Part shown: one piece after another, positions 6,807 through 15,193 of the stretch | Numbering within the stretch: the first letter of the stretch is position 1 | How the letters are laid out: every line of letters starts with the position of its first letter | IMG/VR virus record: IMGVR_UViG_3300009103_000105 | Location: 1 to 32,263 of that record | Origin: a virus | Strand: one strand, 5' to 3' | DNA length: 32,263 bases | Program-made: the position numbers and the translations under genes | Notes under the pieces: generated by a model | Told to the model about the DNA's origin: nothing | Databases searched by the model: none | Seen by the model: the letters and a program-made list of their open reading frames with translations, nothing else

Positions 6807-9175
6807 GGGGCTACGCTCGGTTTAGCGCCCACTCCGGTAAAAGCCTTTGGCTGCGGCATAGTCTTAGATAATGCGGTGCTTTTAAAATTACCCTCTTCAG
6901 CTTGTTCAATATGAATAGACTTGTATTCATTCTGAAGTGCAATCTCCTTCATCTTTCTTTCATGCTGCTTTTGAGCGTTAGCGTCTTCAAGCTCTGCTTT
7001 GAGCTTAATTTGCTCTGCTTCAGCAGCAGACTCAGCTTGAATCTTCATCAAATCCCCTTGTGCCGCAGCCATAGCGGATTCTTTTTGTATTAAAGCGTTT
7101 TGTTGTGATGCTGCCGCTGCCTCCTCTTGCTTCTCTTTAGAGTATTGTTTTTTTCTTAATACCAGGAATTGATTTGCCAACTTAATGTTAGGAATACTTC
7201 TTACTGTAATGGAGTCCTCCAACCTTATGTCTTGGGTTTGCAACGCTCTTTCTATGTCTCTGTTTAACTGAACCTGATCTTCTTCCGTAGGTAATGCCTC
7301 AACATTAATACCAAATTCAGCCATGGATATGTCGTTGCCCTCCTTAAGAACCTCAACGCTATTTTTTCCTATAGCATTAAAAAACCCTTCAAGTCCATTT
7401 TTAGATTCACTCATATCTTGAATCATAAGGGTTGACATTACTGCCGCTCTTTGATAAATATTAAGATACGCTCCTTGAATAACTCTAGTGGAGTTTCTGC
7501 TTGCATCTAACGAAAGCTCCTGAGTACGAACAGGCGCGTCTTTGTCTAAAGAACTAGCCTCCCTTAATTCATTAATCCCTGTAACGTCACGTATCTGCTG
7601 CTTATGATAATTATACAAGCCAATCATTTCCTGAAGCGCATTTCCTATAGAGTTCTTTATTTCTTTTATTGGCTGGCGATTCATAGGCATACCGTCCTCT
7701 CCCTCGCCATTATAGTAATATACCCCCGTTTGCTGATATAGCTCCTGAAGTTCTAGCGGGGAAGCCGAATCTCTTCCTTTTCCTAAAAGGACATCTTTTA
7801 GCGCCCCCACATCTACAGAAATTCCTGGGGGAGTGAGTTTAGCAACTAAATTCTGAATCTTTAGTGCTATAATCTGAATGTTGTCTGCGTGAGGAATCAT
7901 TCGCTCCACAAGGGAAGCGTTTTCCATGTCATACTGGTCTGGAGAATAGATGATAAAAGATAAATCAGTATCTGGAGAATACGCCCCTGCGGTCTTTTGT
8001 CTAGGCTGATCTTTCCTTTTTCCGTAGCTAAAGGTATAATCAGTTCCAATTACCCAATATCCAGCATACACGTTATCTATTCCCTTCTCTGTTGTTTCAC
8101 CCTTAGATTTACCAGGGCTTTTTTTCTCCTCATAATAAAAGCCGCCAAAATCGTTTGTTTTGCTTACATAAGTGTTGGTGTCTATTGAGTGGAACTCGCA
8201 GTCCAACACTGAAACGGTAAAGTCATCGTACTCTGTAATGCTTCCAACGTTGGAAACTCCGTAGTTGTTGTAATACCTTTGGTAAGAGTTTCCATAAGAC
8301 CACGCTCTGTTTCCGTTCCTATTAGAGTGTGATTTTGCGATTTTAAAAAGGTCTTCTTCGGACAGCTCTCCCCTGGAAAGTCTTCGGAGCTGGTGGATTT
8401 CCATTTGCAATATTTCTCCGGCATACTTAATATCTTCATAATCGTCTTTATCTGTAAAGGGAAGAATTAGATTAACGGGATCAACATAGCGTATGCTTAT
8501 GTTGTGGTTTTCGTCATAAAAACATCGCGCAGCGGCTCTCTTTAAAACAATCATGTCTCGGTAAATCTTCCGAGCCACCTCATCCCATTTGTTGTTGGAA
8601 AACACAAAATCTAAAGCCTCTTCCATAGCTATTTCAGTGTCCTGCTTAAAGTTGAGGTCCATGTGCAGGTCTATCTCTTCCTTGCTTTCAGGAATCATTT
8701 CCCCGTCAGGAATCATCGTCTTAATTCCTGTTTTAGCTTTTAGCATATTGTGGAAATCCTTAAGCTCTAAATTAGCTTTGAGCTTGTTCCGCTCATCATC
8801 CTTTGATGTTCTTGATTCTGGGTCTATAGCGTTACACTCGATTTTGTACTTGTGGTTAATCATCTCACCCACAAGCAAATCAACGTATTTGGGAATGACT
8901 TTTATTATAGAATAGTCAAGATTGATGTAGGCTGTGTCCCCCTCCATATCAAGGAGATTCTTATACTTATCAACACTTTGTAAGCCTTCAGCATACTTTC
9001 TGTTGATAACATACCTATTATTAGTCTGACTGTAAAACCCTCCCTGATTATAATATCGGGAATACACAGCCTTAAAATACTTAATTCCGTATTCTTTGCT
9101 TTCTTTAACAGATGTGGGAACAAACTCTGAAGGGAAGCCAACCTCCTCTACTTCAGGGATAGAACTGTATGCCAT
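6803..9175 (-). CDS. Portal protein
   Basis: 790 aa. The N-terminal part (about 35-330) is mixed alpha/beta with KYVDLLVGEMINHKYKIEC and ISIRYVDPVNLILPF, typical of the portal wing/stem region in large portals. The middle (about 480-640) contains the long helices (QIIALKIQNLVAKLTPPGIS, then GLYNYHKQQIRDVTGINELR). Residues 690-770 are an Ala/Gln/Glu-rich coiled coil (QEEAAAASQQNALIQKESAM). Position right after TerL and before scaffold and capsid supports the call, and such long portals occur in crAss-like and related Bacteroidota phages. The gene has a TATATTTG box inside the TerL-portal gap. Confidence 0.85.
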   Translation of the reverse strand: MAYSSIPEVEEVGFPSEFVPTSVKESKEYGIKYFKAVYSRYYNQGGFYSQTNNRYVINRKYAEGLQSVDKYKNLLDMEGDTAYINLDYSIIKVIPKYVDLLVGEMINHKYKIECNAIDPESRTSKDDERNKLKANLELKDFHNMLKAKTGIKTMIPDGEMIPESKEEIDLHMDLNFKQDTEIAMEEALDFVFSNNKWDEVARKIYRDMIVLKRAAARCFYDENHNISIRYVDPVNLILPFTDKDDYEDIKYAGEILQMEIHQLRRLSRGELSEEDLFKIAKSHSNRNGNRAWSYGNSYQRYYNNYGVSNVGSITEYDDFTVSVLDCEFHSIDTNTYVSKTNDFGGFYYEEKKSPGKSKGETTEKGIDNVYAGYWVIGTDYTFSYGKRKDQPRQKTAGAYSPDTDLSFIIYSPDQYDMENASLVERMIPHADNIQIIALKIQNLVAKLTPPGISVDVGALKDVLLGKGRDSASPLELQELYQQTGVYYYNGEGEDGMPMNRQPIKEIKNSIGNALQEMIGLYNYHKQQIRDVTGINELREASSLDKDAPVRTQELSLDASRNSTRVIQGAYLNIYQRAAVMSTLMIQDMSESKNGLEGFFNAIGKNSVEVLKEGNDISMAEFGINVEALPTEEDQVQLNRDIERALQTQDIRLEDSITVRSIPNIKLANQFLVLRKKQYSKEKQEEAAAASQQNALIQKESAMAAAQGDLMKIQAESAAEAEQIKLKAELEDANAQKQHERKMKEIALQNEYKSIHIEQAEEGNFKSTALSKTMPQPKAFTGVGAKPSVAP

Positions 9176-9196
9176 TTTAAGATAAGAAAGTTTTTA

Positions 9197-9204
9197 CAAA
9201 TATA
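9197..9204 (-). promoter_or_regulatory. -7 box (TATATTTG) before the portal gene
   Basis: Minus-strand TATATTTG 21 nt upstream of the portal ATG, in the 34-nt gap after TerL. No TTTG box at the normal spacing. Confidence 0.45.
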
Positions 9205-9209
9205 ATCTT

Positions 9210-11231
9210 TTATCTTAATCTTTTTCCCACAACACCCCTTATATCATAGACCTTTGTAAATGTCTGTACTCCTTCTGGGTTTCTTTTAGGTTTTGTTTGG
9301 TATTTTCTTTCTGCCAACAAAGCCAGACCAGAAGAAACCGAGCTATCGTGAGGAGTCCAATTTTCAGGATCAAACTCAATCCAGTCCTGAAGAGTTTCAT
9401 CAAATGGGTTGAAAGCGAATCTTTGCTGCTCATCTATCCATCCACAGTTATCATAAACCTCTGTTTGTATTGCTTCAATTAGAGCTGTTCTTGCGGCATC
9501 TCCAGTCATAGGTATTCCTGGTTCTTTTTGGTTTTTAGAAGAGAATCCGGTGTGTGTTGGGTCGGGGCGCATCATTAAATACTTATCATATCCCCGAACA
9601 CGAAAATGGTTGTTTAGTCCTATTTTATTGGTTTCTGGAAGAATCTCACAGCCGTAAAAGAAGCAGGCAATCAAAATATCTTCATAAAATATTTCTGGCT
9701 TTGGGGGTCTAGCTAAATAATGTGCTACGAAGCATTTTGTTTTATGCGGATTCATGGGATCAAACTTTCTTCTTATGTGGCACGAAGCATCTGACTTTCT
9801 CCCGTCTGTTGTTTTTTTATGGTCAAACGGGTCAACCCCCGCACACACATGAGCGGTATTTCCTGGCCTTCTTTTACCGTATCTAATTTCATATTTATTT
9901 CTAACCTCTGCGTCCCTGTCTTGTGGCATCCATGCGACCCTCCATTTTCCGTTAGGGTCATTTACGAATCTAGCTTCCTCGTCTTCTGTTACCCAAATAA
10001 AGTTCCCTCTTACTATTGTATTTGGAGGCAGACCTACATTCTCTTCTTTTTGTGTATAAATCCTGTCAAGATCAAACGGAGACTCTTTATTGTCTACTCT
10101 AAAAGCTTCTTCAGGGGTGAAAGGGTAAAGTCTTTTTTCTGCTGACAGGTCTGCCCCTTCCAATCCATCTCTTTTGCTTTCTAGGTATTTTTTTGCACCC
10201 TCTTGGTCTGAGTATCCGTATTCATCTATAAAGCCCTCAAGCCCGAAATAAGCGGGTTTAAAATATCGGTACAACCCTGATGGGGTTCTGCCGTCACCCT
10301 TCCTTTCGTTGGGGTCTGATTTTAACCAAATTTTATAACAGTTCTCTCCACCCTTTTTGGTCATCTCTTCTACAGTGGTGGTCAATATGGCTTTTCCTAT
10401 AATTCGATTACCAATAGCCAAACACTCTTTACAGATAGTCCAACGAACATCTACATCTACCTCAACTGTTTTCCCAATTTCATCGTGGTACATTATTTTT
10501 TGCTTAGTACCATCATAAGCTTCTTCTGTGGCGGGTTGAAAGTCTATTTGTGAGTTTAGAACCTGTTTATAGACCTTTCTCTTTCCTTTGGAGCTACGAA
10601 CAGCAGGCTCTTCAAATCTAAGCACCTGAGAAGGTCTTGTTTCTCCTGTGTCGGTGGGCTTCCAGAAATCGGGCAGCTTTTTCCAACAACTAACAAGCTT
10701 ACCAAAAACTTTTTTAGCATCTTCTCTGGTTTTGCTTTGAATACCTCCGTTAGATTCTTCTGTTTTGCTTATTGTCTCATAAACAATTTCACACCCTCTC
10801 CATGTTTTTCCGCCCCGCCTTCCCTCTACGTCTATCATTCCAAAGCAGTCTTCGTCCATAGAACAATGTTGCCAGAAATAATAAAAGTCCCTATCTGAAT
10901 CCCTCCATTGGGGCAGACCTACATCTATTTTCCAATATGTACAATAGAAATAATGAGCGCCAGTCATGTACTCTAGGTTTCCGGCATTATAAAACCAGAA
11001 CCCCTCTCTTCTCCTTAATAGCTCTTGCTTAAGAAATTCTTTTTGCTCTTCTTCAGGGAGGGTGTAGAAGTTCTTAGGAATTTGTGGGGGAGTCCATCTT
11101 TGCTGTGATGGTGGAAGCCCATAATTCATTATCTCCTCTTTATTTTGAGGAGGTTTTGGAAGCAGGACTGTTATTTCTCCTATCTTTCTTTCTCTTACAA
11201 AAGAGCTATGGGATTGAGCTGTTTTCCTCAT
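9210..11231 (-). CDS. terL: Terminase large subunit
   Basis: 673 aa, the motor that cuts and packages phage DNA through the portal. Walker A is EGRRGGKTW (about 136-144) and Walker B with catalytic Glu is IMYHDE (about 246-251), followed by TTTVEEMTKKGG, likely the coupling motif. The C-terminal RNase H-type nuclease begins at CAGVDPFDHKK (about 467), with further acidic residues in the region after it. The first 25 nt overlap the upstream 132 aa gene. An internal Met at 35 (MNYGLPPSQQ) is an alternative start. Family assignment is firm from the two ATPase motifs and the context. Confidence 0.92.
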   Translation of the reverse strand: MRKTAQSHSSFVRERKIGEITVLLPKPPQNKEEIMNYGLPPSQQRWTPPQIPKNFYTLPEEEQKEFLKQELLRRREGFWFYNAGNLEYMTGAHYFYCTYWKIDVGLPQWRDSDRDFYYFWQHCSMDEDCFGMIDVEGRRGGKTWRGCEIVYETISKTEESNGGIQSKTREDAKKVFGKLVSCWKKLPDFWKPTDTGETRPSQVLRFEEPAVRSSKGKRKVYKQVLNSQIDFQPATEEAYDGTKQKIMYHDEIGKTVEVDVDVRWTICKECLAIGNRIIGKAILTTTVEEMTKKGGENCYKIWLKSDPNERKGDGRTPSGLYRYFKPAYFGLEGFIDEYGYSDQEGAKKYLESKRDGLEGADLSAEKRLYPFTPEEAFRVDNKESPFDLDRIYTQKEENVGLPPNTIVRGNFIWVTEDEEARFVNDPNGKWRVAWMPQDRDAEVRNKYEIRYGKRRPGNTAHVCAGVDPFDHKKTTDGRKSDASCHIRRKFDPMNPHKTKCFVAHYLARPPKPEIFYEDILIACFFYGCEILPETNKIGLNNHFRVRGYDKYLMMRPDPTHTGFSSKNQKEPGIPMTGDAARTALIEAIQTEVYDNCGWIDEQQRFAFNPFDETLQDWIEFDPENWTPHDSSVSSGLALLAERKYQTKPKRNPEGVQTFTKVYDIRGVVGKRLR

Positions 11232-11604
11232 GAAGTACAGAGTCTAATAAATTTCCTGCCTCTTTTTTAGCATCGAGAATATCTTCTGGGCTTATTTGTT
11301 TTTCTAGCCACATTAAGTTCTCTATTATTGGCTTCGACTTTTCCAAAAACTTAAAATATCTCTCTGCAAGTTTATCGTCTTTGTCTGTTAGCGATTTAAG
11401 ATCAAGCAGCTTAAATGGGACCATATTCCCTGAGTCGTCCTCATATTCAGACTGAGAAAACGTATCCGAAACCTCGTCTACTTGTTTTTTAAGACCTATA
11501 TAGAATTTTGCTATAGTTTTTTTAGACTTAAAATTCTGTAGCTGCCGCTCTAGTTCTTCGACATATTTAAGAACCTTTGAGTCTTTAATATTCGGCCTTT
11601 CCAT
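11206..11604 (-). CDS. Small helical protein before TerL, possible terminase small subunit
   Basis: 132 aa, almost entirely helical and charged (VLKYVEELERQLQNFKSKK, then LAERYFKFLEKSKPIIENL). It starts at an ATG that overlaps the GroES stop by 1 nt (TAATG) and overlaps TerL by 26 nt, so it is translationally coupled to both. Position and size suit a small terminase subunit, but no clear N-terminal HTH is visible, so it could also be another packaging or assembly helper. Confidence 0.65.
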   Translation of the reverse strand: MERPNIKDSKVLKYVEELERQLQNFKSKKTIAKFYIGLKKQVDEVSDTFSQSEYEDDSGNMVPFKLLDLKSLTDKDDKLAERYFKFLEKSKPIIENLMWLEKQISPEDILDAKKEAGNLLDSVLHEENSSIP

Positions 11605-11864
11605 TACACAACAGCATAAACCTCTTGCTCTCGCATAATTAAAACTGTTTCTCCGTCATGATCTATTTCCGATCCAGCTCCTTTAGCATAAAGGACGTTA
11701 TCGCCTTTTTTAACTATCATTTCGGGGTCATCTCCAGCAGCAAGGACCTCTCCTTTTTGGGGTTTCTCTACAGCCTGAGATGGTAAAATAATGCCTCCAG
11801 AAGTTTTTTCTTTTACAGGCTCTGGACGAACAACAAGCCTGTTGGATAGTGGGGTAAGTTTCAT
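11604..11864 (-). CDS. GroES-like co-chaperonin, single domain
   Basis: 86 aa, the full GroES fold length minus a few residues. N-terminal LTPLSNRLVVRPEPV matches the GroES first strand; residues 17-32 form the mobile loop with SGGIILP, where IIL (25-27) corresponds to the tripeptide that docks into GroEL; KGEVLAAG and KKGDNVLYAKGAG are the barrel core; the end GETVLIMREQEVYAVV matches the usual GETVLIMRESDILAVV. It would cap host GroEL during folding of virion proteins, as T4 gp31 does. It stands directly before the terminase genes behind its own TATATTTG box. No GroEL gene is in the window. Confidence 0.92.
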   Translation of the reverse strand: MKLTPLSNRLVVRPEPVKEKTSGGIILPSQAVEKPQKGEVLAAGDDPEMIVKKGDNVLYAKGAGSEIDHDGETVLIMREQEVYAVV

Positions 11865-11898
11865 TTTAATTAAATTAGATTAGATTAAAGCAAATATA
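11865..11898 (-). promoter_or_regulatory. -7 box TATATTTG and TAATCTAATTTAAT leader before GroES
   Basis: Minus-strand TATATTTG at 11898-11891 directly follows the T-run of the upstream terminator, then a leader of TAATCTAA units runs into the GroES ATG. Same order (terminator, -7 box) as before the 526 aa gene. No TTTG box at the expected spacing. Confidence 0.5.
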
Positions 11899-11931
11899 AA
11901 AAAAAGGGGCCAGATTGCTCCAGCCCCCTTT
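11896..11931 (-). terminator. Intrinsic terminator after the 218 aa structural gene
   Basis: AAAGGGG (11903-11909) pairs with CCCCTTT (11925-11931); inside are further G-C pairs. On the minus strand it ends in a run of eight T. It lies 24 nt past the stop of the 11955-12611 gene. Confidence 0.8.
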
Positions 11932-11954
11932 CAACAAGTAGAGAAAAAGAGATA

Positions 11955-12611
11955 TTATAAAGCCTGTATCAACGAATCAAGAGCTGTAACAGTCTCAACA
12001 ACCTTGATTTCATCTTGACTAGCGCCTTCAGCATCATACATGATTTTTGAGCCGTTAGCTGGTGTTGCCGCTTCTATAGGAGCAATGTCGTTTACTCTAT
12101 CTGCATTAATCTGAATAACAGATGTCCCGTCAGCCAAGTCAGTCACCTCTATAAGGGTTCCCGCTGCTGTAGAAATAGTAGACGCAGATTCATTCACATT
12201 AACATTTTTCCTAGAGGCTCCTTGATTTGAGTAAAGTACTTGCGCCCCTACAGAGTGAACTCCAGCAAGGTTTCCGCTAACATTAGCCGTACTTCCTGAT
12301 ACATAAGACACTGAAGAATCAACAGGTGTAAAAAACAATACATCCCCGTTGTTTGACAATACCAATCCTACAGCTAGATATGCTGCTGCAGAAGCAACAA
12401 CAAAGTCAGATGCTGTGGTGGCTAAGTCTGTATTAAATGTAGCTAATTCTGTTACACCCTCTACAGTTACGTTTGCTGTGCCGCTTGATCCTGATAGCGT
12501 CACGTTAGTTGATTTAGCACTGTTTTCTGATACCTTAATAATATTGCTTGTTCCCAAGACAATCTCAGCACCTTCAGCACTTTTGGTTAATTTTATAGCA
12601 AATTCCGCCAT
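11955..12611 (-). CDS. Beta-rich virion protein
   Basis: 218 aa, rich in Ala, Ser, Thr and Val, no Cys or Trp. The middle has a unit of the type ATFNTDLATTASDFVVASAA then YLAVGLVLSNNGDVLFFTP, a pattern seen in beta-structured phage surface and tail proteins and loosely echoed in the truncated protein at 1-829. It sits in its own unit between a TATTTTTG box and a strong terminator, which suggests high-level expression, for example a head decoration or other abundant protein. The exact role is unknown. Confidence 0.7.
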   Translation of the reverse strand: MAEFAIKLTKSAEGAEIVLGTSNIIKVSENSAKSTNVTLSGSSGTANVTVEGVTELATFNTDLATTASDFVVASAAAYLAVGLVLSNNGDVLFFTPVDSSVSYVSGSTANVSGNLAGVHSVGAQVLYSNQGASRKNVNVNESASTISTAAGTLIEVTDLADGTSVIQINADRVNDIAPIEAATPANGSKIMYDAEGASQDEIKVVETVTALDSLIQAL

Positions 12612-12643
12612 GATAGTTTCTTTTTTAGATTATTTGATAAAAA

Positions 12644-12651
12644 CAAAAATA
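12644..12651 (-). promoter_or_regulatory. -7 box (TATTTTTG) before the 218 aa gene
   Basis: Minus-strand TATTTTTG 33 nt upstream of the ATG at 12611, in the short gap after the 94 aa gene. Fits TAnnTTTG; -33 not convincing. Confidence 0.4.
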
Positions 12652-12656
12652 TACGT

Positions 12657-12941
12657 TTAGTTAGCTGATGTAGCAACTTTATCAACAGGTGTTGATAAGT
12701 TATTGTTTGTTACAGCTATTACGAATGTTGTTGCTCCGTGTTTTACGGTCATTTGTGCGCCTTGGGCGTTTTCTGCTGATTGCGTTGCTGGAGCGTCAGA
12801 GAACTCCTTTATTAATTCTTCTTGAATATTGCTATATGGTTCTGGGTTTAGGGTTATTGCTACAACGGAGTTAACCACTGTGGTATATTTCTCTATTGTT
12901 TTGGCTATTTCTGCCAGCGATTTAAGGCTTAATTTTTCCAT
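12657..12941 (-). CDS. Small hypothetical protein
   Basis: 94 aa. N-terminal half helical (LSLKSLAEIAKTIEKYTTVV), C-terminal half Ala/Thr/Asn-rich with short beta strands (TVKHGATTFVIAV). It lies 4 nt downstream of the tandem GroES-like gene and is probably co-expressed with it. A virion-associated role is possible from position only. Confidence 0.65.
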   Translation of the reverse strand: MEKLSLKSLAEIAKTIEKYTTVVNSVVAITLNPEPYSNIQEELIKEFSDAPATQSAENAQGAQMTVKHGATTFVIAVTNNNLSTPVDKVATSAN

Positions 12942-12945
12942 GTGA

Positions 12946-13557
12946 TTAATTTTGTACTACAGCTAATATATCTCGATCTTCCATACGATAGAGTGTTTGT
13001 CCCTCTATTTTGATGGGGTAGTCTGCGACTTTGGTGAATATAACTCTATCCCCTTCGTTGACTCCACATTCTTCTATTTTTGGTGACGGGCATCTCATTG
13101 TTCCGTTTTGTTTTACCACATCTGGGGATGATTTAATATATATTCCTGAAGCTGTTTTGTAGTTGCTTTCGTCTTCTTCTATTGGTTCTACTAGGTTCCA
13201 GTTTTCGAGCATTTGTATTCCTGTGGGGACCACCTTACAGTATATGGATTCATACCGTAGCATATACAGCAGTTTTCCGTTAACCATAATTTTATTTTCT
13301 TCATCGCACAGGAAGTGGTGTGTGTACACATGATCTCCTGGGGACAGCTCCATCCTTTTTCCGCTTTCCAATTTTGTTGGAATGTATCTTACTATTCCGT
13401 CTTGTGTTGCGTTTTCTGTGCTGTGGGGGTTAAAGTCGGTGTCGATAAATATTTCTGTTCCGTCTTCCAGTTTTTTCTTTCGCCCTCTTTCGGCATCGGC
13501 TTCAATAAACACGAAGTCTCGTATTGGTTTAAAGTCGCTTTCGTTAATTTCTAGCAT
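12946..13557 (-). CDS. Tandem two-domain GroES-like co-chaperonin
   Basis: 203 aa with two GroES-like halves. Domain 1 (about 8-110): FKPIRDFVFIEAD, a loop with EIFI (35-38) in the mobile-loop place, GIVRYIPTKL, LSPGDHVYTHHF, and the closing strands NGKLLYMLRYESIYCKV. Domain 2 (about 111-203): MLENWNLVEPIEED, mobile loop KTASGIYIKSS with IYI (139-141), NEGDRVIFTKV, and the very typical end LYRMEDRDILAVVQN. Tandem GroES domains are known from chloroplast Cpn20, but are not usual in phages. It probably works on host GroEL, alone or together with the single-domain protein at 11604-11864. Domain 2 is clear; domain 1 is more divergent. Confidence 0.85.
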   Translation of the reverse strand: MLEINESDFKPIRDFVFIEADAERGRKKKLEDGTEIFIDTDFNPHSTENATQDGIVRYIPTKLESGKRMELSPGDHVYTHHFLCDEENKIMVNGKLLYMLRYESIYCKVVPTGIQMLENWNLVEPIEEDESNYKTASGIYIKSSPDVVKQNGTMRCPSPKIEECGVNEGDRVIFTKVADYPIKIEGQTLYRMEDRDILAVVQN

Positions 13558-13567
13558 TTGATTTAAT

Positions 13568-13813
13568 TTAGATTTTATATTCTACTGTAATTGGCACGTT
13601 TTCAAAGGTTTTCCAAACGTATTCGTAATTATTTTTTTTAACATATACCATATACATGACAGCTCCCATGAGAAAGAAGTTGTTTTCATTTCTTTCTATT
13701 TTGCTTATTCTCATGGTTCCCACTGCGTTTCCGACTTTAAAGGTCATTCCGTCTTTAATATCGGGTCCTACGGTGATTTTAGATATTTCTTCTCCTAGCT
13801 GTGGTCTGTACAT
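13568..13813 (-). CDS. Small hypothetical protein
   Basis: 81 aa, mixed beta (ITVGPDIKDGMTFKVGNAVG, FFLMGAVMYMVYVKK). It lies between the nuclease (7 nt gap) and the tandem GroES-like gene (10 nt gap) and is thus part of one transcript. No family recognised; the size and beta pattern would allow a small DNA- or protein-binding barrel. Confidence 0.65.
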   Translation of the reverse strand: MYRPQLGEEISKITVGPDIKDGMTFKVGNAVGTMRISKIERNENNFFLMGAVMYMVYVKKNNYEYVWKTFENVPITVEYKI

Positions 13814-13820
13814 AATCTTG

Positions 13821-14705
13821 TTAGTTGTGTCTGTACCACAAAGGTAGGGACATTTGCATTACTCCGTATTTATTATCTGCGGCTTCTCCTACTGATGGCA
13901 GGTCCCACATACTAAAGTCTTCTCCCCCTTCTCTAATTGCGTTAATAACCTTAGCCACTCTGTTCATACAGAACTCATACTGGTCTGTTATCCAGTCCCA
14001 ATCATCTTTTTGGAACTCATATAATGCTGCGTGGAATGGTGGTTCTTTTCCTGCCACCAGCCAGTAGTATGCTTCAATGTCGTCCATATACCCTGTTTTG
14101 AGGCATCCTTGCATTTGCATAATAGCTGAGAGGGGGTAATCGAGTTTAGCGCATTGTCCTGGGAACAGGTCTGCTCCTGGGGTTAGTGAGGTTTTAATAT
14201 CTACGATAACTTTTTTCTTTTGTCTATCGAGGTCTGGTCGGGTTTTACATTTGACTCCTGTTTCGTGGTCCCAGAACAGTGATGTTTGGTAGTCGCTATT
14301 TTTTATTAATTTTTCTATGGTGGGATCAGAGAGGCATGAGTCTACCATTTGATTTAGGTATTCCTGGCTTTCTTTTCCTTCTGCGTTGATAACATATTTA
14401 CCTGATTCGAGAATATCTTTTTTCCAAGTGTGGTTGACTTTGCTTGTCATTCCTTTCTCTTGGTCTGGTCTATTATCGGGGTCAAATATTGTTACTGCGC
14501 TATCATATTCTTTTGTTCCGTTGGCTCCATCTAGGAGTGCTATTTCAAATGCGTTTCCGAAGTCGAAGTGGCTTTTTCGTTCCTTATCGAATAATAGATA
14601 CCAGGCGAAGTCTCTGCTGCTTTTTTTGGCTTTCTTCAGCCCTGTTGAGCTTACTATAAACGGATTGGAGTGGTACTCCTCTATGCTCATGTCTTTCTTT
14701 ATCAT
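13821..14705 (-). CDS. PDDEXK exonuclease, RecE/DUF3799-like
   Basis: 294 aa. Features of the RecE/lambda-exonuclease-like PDDEXK group: the N-terminal SSTGLKKAKKSSRDFAWYL and HFDFGNAFEIALLD (46-60), then TSLFWDHETGVKCKTRPDLD (141-160) with D158, and VIVDIKTS with D169 and K171 as the D-x-K end of the active site. It would resect double-stranded ends to give 3' tails for the annealing protein encoded just upstream; the two genes overlap by 4 nt, which supports a joint recombination module. It could also act in genome processing. Confidence 0.87.
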   Translation of the reverse strand: MIKKDMSIEEYHSNPFIVSSTGLKKAKKSSRDFAWYLLFDKERKSHFDFGNAFEIALLDGANGTKEYDSAVTIFDPDNRPDQEKGMTSKVNHTWKKDILESGKYVINAEGKESQEYLNQMVDSCLSDPTIEKLIKNSDYQTSLFWDHETGVKCKTRPDLDRQKKKVIVDIKTSLTPGADLFPGQCAKLDYPLSAIMQMQGCLKTGYMDDIEAYYWLVAGKEPPFHAALYEFQKDDWDWITDQYEFCMNRVAKVINAIREGGEDFSMWDLPSVGEAADNKYGVMQMSLPLWYRHN

Positions 14706-15193
14706 TCTAATGTTTCTTTAAATCGTTTTTCTTTTTTTGTTTTCACCACTGTAATATTTTTCACTTCTGATCCTGAGTAGATGTCTGAGGCTATTCCTAT
14801 TTCGCTGGCGCATTTCTTTAGTGCGTCTGTGGCTGCGGCCTTATACACATCTGCTCCTGGAACATCTGCGTCTGAGGAGAACCCTCCGAACTGCTCTTTG
14901 ATGACTGTTTCTATTCCGCCTTTTACTGTGAGTCTCCCAAGCACCACAACGCTTTTGCCGACAGCTTTCCATTCTCGAACTTCAAAGTCCCAATTCCATC
15001 CGAACATAATGTTAAGAACCTTTTTTATGTAGCTCCCCTCCACATATTCGTATGGGTCTCCATTTGGGAACTCTCCTTTCATTACATATTGCTTCGGAGT
15101 TGGCGTGAGCATAAATGTTAGCTGATCTTCATTAAGGAAGCTTTCTGCCCTGGAAAGCTCTTCCTTGGTGTAGGTAATCTCTGGTTTTTTCAT
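14702..15193 (-). CDS. Rad52-like single-strand annealing protein
   Basis: 163 aa. Matches the Rad52/22 (Sak-like) pattern: PYEYVEGSYIKKVLNIMFGW (47-66), WDFEVREW, a strand pair with VVVLGRLTV, QFGG (101-104) and the helix KAAATDALKKCASEIGI (118-134), which corresponds to the TDALKRALR helix of Rad52. It would anneal complementary strands and pair with the exonuclease gene that follows with a 4-nt overlap. The family is recognised by eye; the sequence is short for Rad52 but usual for phage versions. Confidence 0.8.
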   Translation of the reverse strand: MKKPEITYTKEELSRAESFLNEDQLTFMLTPTPKQYVMKGEFPNGDPYEYVEGSYIKKVLNIMFGWNWDFEVREWKAVGKSVVVLGRLTVKGGIETVIKEQFGGFSSDADVPGADVYKAAATDALKKCASEIGIASDIYSGSEVKNITVVKTKKEKRFKETLE

